From the NCBI GenBank assembly GCA_017381835.1, contig JAFOBK010000269.1, forward strand, positions 1 through 11,814: a DNA stretch of 11,814 bases, given 5' to 3'. Source of the DNA: Oscillospiraceae bacterium (GTDB taxonomy: Bacteria > Bacillota_A > Clostridia > Oscillospirales > Oscillospiraceae). The notes below the pieces were generated by a model. It was not told the DNA's origin and made no database searches. It was given only the letters and a program-made list of their open reading frames with translations. Position numbers and translations under genes: made by a program. Positions 1 to 4,958 of the stretch are shown here, piece after piece (position 1 is the first letter of the stretch; every line of letters starts with the position of its first letter).

Positions 1-604
1 CGGTGGGTTCTTCGGAAACTTCCTCGGCAGGAAGTGCTTCCGGCTTGGAGAAGCGCTTGTGGAGCGCATCCTTATGGAAGAGAGCTTCAAAGAGCATCTT
101 AAACACCAGCACATCGCAGAAGATCCAGTTCATCTCCACATCGTAGGCCATCCGCTCCACAATCACCGATTCCTCCGACAGACTTGCTTCAAACAGGAAG
201 TAATACATCTCAAAGAAATTGTCTTTGATACCCAGCAGGAACACAAAGCCGATGGCAATGATGAAATTCAGCAGAATATTGCAGACACTGGAGAATTTAT
301 AAATATTCTCCCGGTCCAGCCGCAGGGTGCAGCGTTTGATCAGAAATTTGCGCAAAAGGCTTAAGAGAATGGCGGTAAAACCGGCCTCGATCATGATGCA
401 CACCATGAAGAACACAAAGCTGCCCAGCAGATAGCTGACTACGCCCTTGGCCACCAGGTTCATGCTGAAGGTCAGATATTTCACATAGGCAATGCTCAGG
501 ATGAAATGGGTGATATAGTAGGCATAGCCGATATAGGCTACGATGAACAAAAGGCACCAGAGAATATAGCTGTATTTTCGGGATGCCCGTTGAAAAAGAT
601 TCAT
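1..604 (-). CDS. Membrane protein of unknown function, 3' end cut by window edge
   Basis: Reading the minus strand from the ATG at 604 gives 201 codons without a stop up to the window edge, so the C-terminus is missing. I do not recognise the family. The protein begins MNLFQRASRK and has three clear hydrophobic stretches, at residues 12-34, 55-84 and 108-126. A basic segment (residues 85-98, with RKFLIKR) follows the second. Residues 158-177 are hydrophobic or amphipathic, and the visible tail turns acidic with several Glu and Pro. It is therefore probably an integral membrane protein with a soluble tail. The start is fixed by a strong GGAAGGAGGT ribosome site at 611-620 and by a promoter just upstream. 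It lies downstream of jag, where mnmE is usual in many Bacillota, but a terminator and its own promoter make it a separate unit. That it is a gene is fairly sure; its function is open. Confidence 0.8.
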   Translation of the reverse strand, partial: MNLFQRASRKYSYILWCLLFIVAYIGYAYYITHFILSIAYVKYLTFSMNLVAKGVVSYLLGSFVFFMVCIMIEAGFTAILLSLLRKFLIKRCTLRLDRENIYKFSSVCNILLNFIIAIGFVFLLGIKDNFFEMYYFLFEASLSEESVIVERMAYDVEMNWIFCDVLVFKMLFEALFHKDALHKRFSKPEALPAEEVSEEPT

Positions 605-628
605 AGGAATACCTCCTTCCTTTCCTAT

Positions 629-657
629 ATTATCCTGTGCAGAAGGGAAAAAGTCAA
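629..657 (-). promoter_or_regulatory. Sigma-A-type promoter of the membrane protein gene
   Basis: On the minus strand, TTGACT (652-657) and GATAAT (629-634) are separated by exactly 17 bp, each matching the consensus at 5 of 6 positions. The predicted transcript start is near 622, giving a leader of under 20 nt that begins just ahead of the GGAAGGAGGT ribosome site. The -35 box lies inside the downstream flank of the jag terminator. Confidence 0.8.
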
Positions 658-660
658 CAA

Positions 661-687
661 AAAACCCCAACCGGAGGTTGGGGTTTT
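661..687 (-). terminator. Rho-independent terminator after jag
   Basis: A perfect 12-bp hairpin (arms 661-672 and 676-687, 3-nt loop) has a core of CCCCAACC/GGTTGGGG. On the minus strand it begins five bases after the jag stop codon and runs into TTTTTTGTTGACTTTTT, a good U-tract. It should end the rpmH-jag transcript. Confidence 0.93.
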
Positions 688-692
688 GTTGT

Positions 693-1595
693 TTAGCGAA
701 CGTACTCGATAACCACGCGGCGGTTGGGCTCGGTACCTACGGAGTAGGTGGTGATCCGGTCCATATCCTGCAGGGTGGCATGGATCACATGACGCTCGTA
801 AGCGTTCATGGGCTCCAGAGTGGTACGGCGGCGGGCCTTCAGAACCTGCTGTGCCTTCTTGGCGGCATAGCGGCGCAGGGAATCCTCACGCTTCTGACGG
901 TAAGCCTCAGCATCCACATTGATGCGGATGTGGCCTTCGATACCACGGTTGATGGTATAATTGGACAGGTGCTGCAGCGCATCCAGAGTATCGCCGCGGC
1001 GGCCGATCAGGTAACCCAGGTCGTCGCCTACCAGCTCAACCATATAGGTGTTGTCGTTTTCCTTCCATGCATGGGGAACAGCCTGAGAACCCATATGCTC
1101 CAGCAGACCCTTCAGGAAGGTTTCAATCTTCTCTTCCACGGAGCCGGGCTCAGCGGGAGCGAATTCCTTTACAACTTTGGGTGCCTTTTCCTTGGGAGCC
1201 TTGGGCTGCTGAGGTGCCTTAGGAGCCTTGGGCTTTTCGGGCTTGGGTTCTGCCTTCTTCTCCACCTTGGGCTCGGGCTTGCGCTCAACCTTGGGAGCTT
1301 CGGGTGCGGGCTTGGGAGCCTCTACCTTGGGCTCAGCCTTGGGAGCAACGGGCTTTGCCTTGGGCTTGGAGCGGGAAGCGGAAGAAAGTGCTACCTTAGG
1401 AGCTTCGGGAACGGGATCGGGTGCTTCATAGGTCACCTGAACCTTGGCAGGCTGGGCGCCGAAGCCCAGGAAGCCGGCCTTAGCCTGCTGCAGAACCATG
1501 ACAGAAACGCTGTCACGATCCAGACCCAGCTGGGCCAGTGCGGATTCAACGGCAAGGTCAATGGTCTTGCCGGAAGCAATCAGAGTCTTTTCCAT
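693..1595 (-). CDS. jag: Jag/KhpB RNA-binding protein (Jag_N, KH and R3H domains)
   Basis: This 300-residue cytoplasmic RNA-binding protein is of the Jag/KhpB (SpoIIIJ-associated) family, linked in Bacillota to cell elongation and division control and to RNA regulation with KhpA. The Jag_N domain spans about residues 3-56, with the typical KAGFLGFGAQPAKVQV end. A low-complexity Pro/Lys/Ala/Glu linker covers about 58-148. The KH domain contains IGRRGDTLDALQ (197-208). The R3H domain at the C-terminus carries the Arg268-x3-His272 signature. GGAGG at 1606-1610 sets the start; it overlaps the last codons of yidC, whose stop lies only 5 bp upstream, so translation is probably coupled. It is the last gene of the operon and is closed by a strong terminator. 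The linker is longer than in many relatives and internally repetitive in DNA. The identification is secure. Confidence 0.96.
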   Translation of the reverse strand: MEKTLIASGKTIDLAVESALAQLGLDRDSVSVMVLQQAKAGFLGFGAQPAKVQVTYEAPDPVPEAPKVALSSASRSKPKAKPVAPKAEPKVEAPKPAPEAPKVERKPEPKVEKKAEPKPEKPKAPKAPQQPKAPKEKAPKVVKEFAPAEPGSVEEKIETFLKGLLEHMGSQAVPHAWKENDNTYMVELVGDDLGYLIGRRGDTLDALQHLSNYTINRGIEGHIRINVDAEAYRQKREDSLRRYAAKKAQQVLKARRRTTLEPMNAYERHVIHATLQDMDRITTYSVGTEPNRRVVIEYVR

Positions 1596-1600
1596 GGTGT

Positions 1601-2842
1601 TTATTCCTCCGTATTGCTGTAGCGGTTGGGGTCGTAGTTACGGCCCTTGCAGTAAGGACGGTCGGCGATGCCGGACATAGCTTCCTTCTTGGGAGCTTCT
1701 TCCACTACGATGCCCTTCTTGGCCTCGTATTCGCGCTTAGCAGCGGCCTTTGCAGCCTCCTGCTCATTCTGCAGCTTCTTCTGCAGCTTCTTCTTGCTGG
1801 TATTTTCGGTGATGCCGTCGGGGTTAGCAGCACGGCGCTCAGCGCGGATGCGCTCCTTCTCAGCAAGGAGCTTCTCTTCCTCAGCAGCACGAGCCTGACG
1901 GATAGCGTCTTCCTCGTCGTAGACCTTGCGGAAGTGCTTGGTCAGGATCACATCCTGAACGGTGGAAGCAACACCCTGGATCAGCCAGTAGATGCTCAGT
2001 GCGCCGGGAACGGTGAAGCCGATCCACAGAGTCATCAGGGGCATCATGTACAGCATGGTCTGGGTGGACTGGTTCTGCTGAGACTTCTTTGCCATCTCCT
2101 CATCCTGCAGACCCTTCTCGTTGGTGATAACGGAGTTGTTCTGCTTCTGGGAGATGAACATGCTGACGAACTGGATACCGGTGGATGCCAGGGGCAGCAG
2201 GAAGCCGCCGATGGTAGCCCAGTCATAGGTCTCCCACTGCCAGATCTTCCAGTTGGGAACCAGACCCAGGTTGATACCCAGGAAGTTGAAGTTCAGACCT
2301 TCCAGGGTGCGGGGATTGGCAACGATGCCCTTCAGCTCCTCAGCGAACTGGGGAATCAGGGGGGCAGCGATCATTTCATGGTAGAACTCATTCTTGCCGG
2401 AAGCAAATGCTTCGGGAGCGGCTTCCTTGATGGCAGCCACGACCTGAGCAGCTACTTCCAGGGTCTCATGGAGCATGTAGGTGATGGGCTGACGGACAAC
2501 AGCGTACAGGGGGAACAGAATGAACAGAGGCAGGAAGCTCCACAGGCAGCCACCGCCCATGGAAACGCCCTCTTCCTTGTACAGAGCCTGGATGGCTTCA
2601 TTCTGCTTCTGCTGATCGCCGGCATACTTCTCCTGCAGTGCCTGGACACGGGGAGAGATACGGGACATCTTCATGGTGCTCTTCTTGCTCTTGATGGAGG
2701 CGGGCAGCAGCACCAGCTTGATGATGATTGCGAAAAGGATCAGGGACAGACCGTAGTTAGTGGTAAACTGATACAGCCAGTCCAGCAGGTAACCGAAAGG
2801 AACCTTGATCAGGTTACCCAATAAACCGTTTGCGAGAATCAT
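1601..2842 (-). CDS. yidC: YidC/Oxa1-family membrane protein insertase
   Basis: This membrane insertase works alone or with SecYEG to place small or late-inserting proteins in the membrane. The 413-residue protein has the family signature SMGGGCLWSFLPLFILFPLY (94-113). Hydrophobic segments lie at about 30-48, 97-118, 211-231 and 262-300. A soluble region of about 90 residues lies between the second and third. The C-terminus (about 303-413) is a long, charged Lys/Glu/Ala tail, probably helical and facing the ribosome. There is no lipoprotein signal peptide of the Bacillus SpoIIIJ type: the protein starts close to its first core helix, as in many Clostridia. The position of the groove arginine essential in some Gram-positive YidC appears to be Lys42 (AIIIKLVLLP). 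The ATG at 2842 follows GAAGGAG (2851-2858) and lies 18 bp after yidD. Confidence 0.96.
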   Translation of the reverse strand: MILANGLLGNLIKVPFGYLLDWLYQFTTNYGLSLILFAIIIKLVLLPASIKSKKSTMKMSRISPRVQALQEKYAGDQQKQNEAIQALYKEEGVSMGGGCLWSFLPLFILFPLYAVVRQPITYMLHETLEVAAQVVAAIKEAAPEAFASGKNEFYHEMIAAPLIPQFAEELKGIVANPRTLEGLNFNFLGINLGLVPNWKIWQWETYDWATIGGFLLPLASTGIQFVSMFISQKQNNSVITNEKGLQDEEMAKKSQQNQSTQTMLYMMPLMTLWIGFTVPGALSIYWLIQGVASTVQDVILTKHFRKVYDEEDAIRQARAAEEEKLLAEKERIRAERRAANPDGITENTSKKKLQKKLQNEQEAAKAAAKREYEAKKGIVVEEAPKKEAMSGIADRPYCKGRNYDPNRYSNTEE

Positions 2843-2860
2843 AATTCATTTTCTCCTTCG

Positions 2861-3073
2861 TTAGGGGACGGGGTCATAATAATCACCTTTATAAAAAGGA
2901 TGACAACGGAAAAACCGTTTCATGGCCAAGCATAGGCCGCGGCATGCCCCGTATTTTTGAATGGCTTCTGCCGCGTAGGCAGAACATGTGGGGGTGAATC
3001 GACAGCGGGCAGGGAAGCAGGGAGAAATACTGCGCTGGTAAAACCGGATTGCGCCTAAGAGAAACCGTTTCAT
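2861..3073 (-). CDS. yidD: YidD, membrane protein insertion efficiency factor
   Basis: This small, 70-residue protein of the YidD (haemolytic-like HlyA, DUF37) family is thought to assist YidC-dependent insertion at the inner face of the membrane. The family core is visible: [11 protein letters not shown] (24-34), [11 protein letters not shown] (36-46), and RCHPF followed by DPVP at the C-terminus. The Cys residues at 19, 24 and 30 lie in the conserved Cys-rich stretch. The usual GG ahead of DPVP reads GDYY here, which is minor. The start at 3073 overlaps the rnpA stop in an ATGA (3070-3073), so translation is almost certainly coupled. An in-frame extension to 3151 would lie within rnpA and has no family support. 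It sits between rnpA and yidC, as in most bacteria. Confidence 0.95.
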   Translation of the reverse strand: MKRFLLGAIRFYQRSISPCFPARCRFTPTCSAYAAEAIQKYGACRGLCLAMKRFFRCHPFYKGDYYDPVP

Positions 3074-3408
3074 TGTTCTTTGAGAATACCGGCCTTTTGA
3101 GCCAGGGACAGATATCCCTTGGTAAGTTTCTGAAAATCGGCGGTAATGCACCGGCTTCTTGCCACAACCACAATATCGTAGCCGGGCTTGAACAGGTGTT
3201 CATTGAGCCGATAGACTTCCCGCAGACGGCGACGGGCGCGATTGCGCACCACGGCGTGACCCAGCTTTTTACCGGTGGTGATGCCAACACGGTTGACACC
3301 CAGACGGTTGGGCCGGGCATAGAGCACCAGCATGCCATTGGCGAAGCCCCCAGTGCTGTAGAGTCTGCGGAAAATATGATTCAGTTTCAGTGCGCTGGAA
3401 AATTTCAT
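3070..3408 (-). CDS. rnpA: Ribonuclease P protein component
   Basis: This is the basic protein subunit of RNase P. It binds the catalytic RNA and the 5' leader of pre-tRNA during maturation. The product is 112 residues, normal for the family. It shows the N-terminal [15 protein letters not shown] segment, a central strand region with [19 protein letters not shown], and the hallmark RNR motif [10 protein letters not shown] (55-64), followed by DIVVVAR. The ATG at 3408 is chosen because it follows GGGAGG (3415-3420) and matches the family N-terminus; the frame stays open upstream to a TTG at 3558, but that part lies in a structured spacer. The stop overlaps the yidD start. The Shine-Dalgarno site is partly held in a small hairpin, and a much longer stem lies just upstream, so translation may be controlled separately from rpmH. 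Confidence 0.96.
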   Translation of the reverse strand: MKFSSALKLNHIFRRLYSTGGFANGMLVLYARPNRLGVNRVGITTGKKLGHAVVRNRARRRLREVYRLNEHLFKPGYDIVVVARSRCITADFQKLTKGYLSLAQKAGILKEQ

Positions 3409-3411
3409 ACT

Positions 3412-3430
3412 TTGCCTCCCTGTAAGGCAA
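3412..3430 (-). promoter_or_regulatory. Hairpin partly covering the rnpA ribosome binding site
   Basis: On the minus strand TTGCCT (3430-3425) pairs with AGGCAA (3417-3412) around the loop TACAGGG. The rnpA Shine-Dalgarno GGGAGG is split, with GGG in the loop and AGG in the stem, and the stem ends 3 nt before the start codon. This is a plausible modest brake on rnpA initiation. The pairing is seen; the effect is inferred. Confidence 0.5.
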
Positions 3431-3529
3431 CGAAAAGGGAAGTTGCTTCTCCGCCTTGCGTGGAGGGTCTTGCACAACATGGCAAGCCGTACGCATCCAA
3501 TGATAGAGGAGAAACAACTTCCCGTTTCG
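3431..3529 (-). repeat. Long inverted repeat (22-nt arms) in the rpmH-rnpA spacer
   Basis: The arms at 3431-3452 and 3508-3529 pair over 22 positions. Twenty are Watson-Crick pairs. Position 3446/3514 is C-A on the plus strand but G-U in the minus-strand RNA, and 3436/3524 is a mismatch. The pairing therefore favours a fold in the operon mRNA. The 55-nt apical part holds shorter possible stems (GCGT 3458-3461 with ACGC 3491-3494; CTTGC 3469-3473 with GCAAG 3482-3486). The base of the long stem touches the rnpA Shine-Dalgarno hairpin. It fills most of the 174-bp gap between rpmH and rnpA. It has no U-tract, so it does not look like a terminator. A processing site, an RNA stability element or a small mobile palindrome are all possible. 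Confidence 0.75.
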
Positions 3530-3582
3530 CATTTGAGCGATGGATCGCTGTGATTCAATTAGAGATGGTGGTTCGTCTTAGA

Positions 3583-3717
3583 TTAGGCAGACAGAACCTT
3601 ACGGCCCTTTGCACGACGGCGAGCCAGAACCTTGCGGCCGTTAGCGGTAGCCATTCTCTGACGGAAACCGTGGACCTTGGAACGATGACGCTTGGTGGGC
3701 TGGTAGGTACGCTTCAT
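3583..3717 (-). CDS. rpmH: 50S ribosomal protein L34
   Basis: This is the 44-residue, highly basic large-subunit ribosomal protein L34. The sequence starts [18 protein letters not shown] and ends [18 protein letters not shown], matching the family end to end with the usual length. The start at 3717 is supported by AAAGGAG (3728-3734) and by the invariant MKRTYQP; an in-frame start at 3765 would only add leader sequence. It is the first gene of the minus-strand operon leading into rnpA, with a near-consensus promoter about 90 bp upstream. In most Bacillota dnaA is divergently placed next to it; here the nearest upstream gene is a pyridoxal kinase in the same direction. The identification is certain. 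Confidence 0.98.
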   Translation of the reverse strand: MKRTYQPTKRHRSKVHGFRQRMATANGRKVLARRRAKGRKVLSA

Positions 3718-3784
3718 GTGTGTACAACTCCTTTCAAAATCACTTATGCTCGGCAGATCTTTCACTGCAGCAACACAAATTTAT

Positions 3785-3800
3785 TGACCATACATGGTCA
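3785..3800. promoter_or_regulatory. Dyad TGACCAT-AC-ATGGTCA at the start of the rpmH transcript
   Basis: Two perfect 7-bp arms are separated by 2 bp. The predicted rpmH transcript start is near 3803, so the dyad covers about +4 to +19. It could be a DNA operator, or a 5'-terminal mRNA hairpin (6-bp stem, 4-nt loop) that protects the transcript. I cannot tell which from sequence alone. Confidence 0.5.
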
Positions 3801-3809
3801 TGCTAGGGT

Positions 3810-3838
3810 ATTATAACGCAAAATGCAACCTAGGTCAA
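3810..3838 (-). promoter_or_regulatory. Strong sigma-A promoter of the rpmH-jag operon
   Basis: On the minus strand, TTGACC (3833-3838; 5 of 6) and TATAAT (3810-3815; 6 of 6) are separated by 17 bp. A- and T-rich runs just upstream (about 3840-3885) resemble an UP element. The predicted start near 3803 gives a leader of about 86 nt. This is the strongest promoter match in the window, as expected for a ribosomal protein operon. Confidence 0.9.
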
Positions 3839-3955
3839 TAACTTTTTTCGGGAAAATGGGATTTTTTCATAAGGAAAACCAACATTTTTACATAGTATCC
3901 ATCCCTTGTGGTGATTACATTTACATACCGCAATATATAGTTTTTATGAAAATAT
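3839..3955. other. AT-rich spacer upstream of rpmH; no gene and no clear oriC
   Basis: This stretch is clearly richer in A and T than its surroundings, with several T- and A-runs. I looked for DnaA boxes because rpmH often borders oriC, but found no TTATCCACA or one-mismatch variant; the best was TGTGGTGAT at about 3907, 6 of 9 matches. I see no ORF with a ribosome site. It probably serves only as the upstream region of the rpmH promoter. Confidence 0.6.
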
Positions 3956-4027
3956 GTAGGGGCGACCATTGGTCGTCCGTTACCGCAGAATGATATCCGG
4001 GCACGGACGAGCGATGCTCGCCCCTAC
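3956..4027. repeat. REPIN-like 72-bp palindromic element, copy 1
   Basis: The element has 10-bp perfect inverted ends, GTAGGGGCGA and TCGCCCCTAC. Inside, the left half forms CGACC-ATT-GGTCG and the right half CGAGC-GAT-GCTCG, with GTCCG and CGGAC facing each other across a variable middle. It is thus two short palindromes in inverted order, the layout of REPIN elements. It starts 10 bp beyond the pdxK-like stop codon (minus strand) and is followed there by an AT-rich run, so it may also end or protect that transcript. Copy 2 (4869-4940) is the same length and orientation, and 57 of 72 bases are identical. Confidence 0.85.
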
Positions 4028-4036
4028 GAAGTTCTG

Positions 4037-4837
4037 TTATAATTGATCCCAAAGCCAGGGGAGGATCGGCTCAAAGTTGGCGCCGAAGGGGGTGGAGGAC
4101 ACGGTGACAGCCATGGTTTTTTCCACAAACTTGGCACCCAGCGTTGCCGCCACATGCAGAGGCTTTCCCCTGGTCAACGCGCCGGTGGTGACCGCGGCGA
4201 ACATGTCGCCGGTGCCGTGCTGGCTGCAGGGAATCTTTCTGGCCCGATAGGAGAACAGACGACCGCTAAGCATGCCTGCCCAGCCGGTATAGCCGGGATC
4301 CCAGTTGATGCCGGTGATGATCACACCTCTGGCACCCATGCCGCAAAGGGCATCGGCCATTTCGATGAGATAATTGCCGTCGCAGGTTTCCCGATAGGGC
4401 ATGCCGGTGAGGAAGGCCGCTTCCGTTACATTGGGAAGCAGATAATCGCCCCGGCGGCACAGCTCAGTCATGGCTTCCACATGCTCCGGTGTGATACGGG
4501 AGTAGAGCTTGCCATGGTCACCCATCACCGGATCGATGACTTTCAGACAGTCAAATTTATCCAGCACACCGCAGACCGCTTCCGCCTGCTGAGGATCGGA
4601 AAGGTAACCGGTGGAGATGGCATCAAACTTACCGCCCACGGATGCCATATGATCGGCAAAGGCGGTGATGTTCTCCGTCATCGGCTGTACAATAGGATCA
4701 GGAAATCCTGTGTGGGTGGAGAGGATCGCCGTGGGCAGCACGCTGGTGCTGATGCCCATGGCAGACAGAATGGGCAGCGCAACAGTGAGGCTGCATTTGC
4801 CCATGCAGGAAAGATCTTGTATAGAGAGCACTTGCAT
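4037..4837 (-). CDS. Pyridoxal/pyridoxamine kinase (PdxK/PdxY-like, ribokinase fold)
   Basis: This 266-residue kinase most resembles the pyridoxamine/pyridoxal kinase family (PfkB/ribokinase superfamily). It would phosphorylate B6 vitamers to give pyridoxal 5'-phosphate precursors in the cytoplasm. The N-terminus reads MQVLSIQDLSCMGKCSLTVALP, typical of the Firmicute branch, and THTGF follows at 41-45. The magnesium/ATP region IDPVMGDHGKLY is at 101-112, LPNVTEA at 134-140, and the catalytic anion-hole motif GTGD at 208-211 with Asp211 as the likely base. The length is slightly short of the E. coli enzymes but complete. The ribosome site is weak (AAAGGAT, 13 or so bases upstream). No clear promoter is seen, so it may be read through from typA. 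It lies alone between two 72-bp palindromic repeats. A hydroxymethylpyrimidine kinase is a less likely alternative. Confidence 0.85.
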   Translation of the reverse strand: MQVLSIQDLSCMGKCSLTVALPILSAMGISTSVLPTAILSTHTGFPDPIVQPMTENITAFADHMASVGGKFDAISTGYLSDPQQAEAVCGVLDKFDCLKVIDPVMGDHGKLYSRITPEHVEAMTELCRRGDYLLPNVTEAAFLTGMPYRETCDGNYLIEMADALCGMGARGVIITGINWDPGYTGWAGMLSGRLFSYRARKIPCSQHGTGDMFAAVTTGALTRGKPLHVAATLGAKFVEKTMAVTVSSTPFGANFEPILPWLWDQL

Positions 4838-4868
4838 TGTTGCACTACCATCCTTTCAATTAAGACTT

Positions 4869-4940
4869 GTAGGGGCGACCATCGGTCGTCCGCTACTGCA
4901 AAACGGAGCTTGAACACGGACGAGCACTGCTCGCCCCTAC
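4869..4940. repeat. REPIN-like 72-bp palindromic element, copy 2
   Basis: It has the same terminal decamers, GTAGGGGCGA and TCGCCCCTAC, and the same two internal palindromes as copy 1, with ATC and ACT in the loops. The 15 differences from copy 1 fall in the loops and the central spacer, while the stem arms are unchanged, a sign that structure is selected. It sits between the typA stop and the pdxK-like start, so the kinase gene is bracketed by two direct copies 841 bp apart. Confidence 0.85.
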
Positions 4941-4958
4941 AGCTTCTAACGAAACGAC

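Noticed and set aside
661..687. Attachment site or mobile repeat near jag
   Set aside because: The palindrome with its U-tract right after the jag stop is fully explained as a terminator.
1538..2824. 428-codon plus-strand frame opposite yidC, and a 314-codon one opposite jag
   Set aside because: Leu/Gly-rich or repetitive translations with no family resemblance, lying opposite secure genes.
3409..3558. 50-residue N-terminal extension of rnpA from a TTG
   Set aside because: The RnpA family starts at MKFSS. The TTG has no ribosome site and the stretch is the structured spacer.
3839..3955. Possible oriC next to rpmH
   Set aside because: AT-rich, but no DnaA boxes at even one mismatch and no dnaA gene beside it.
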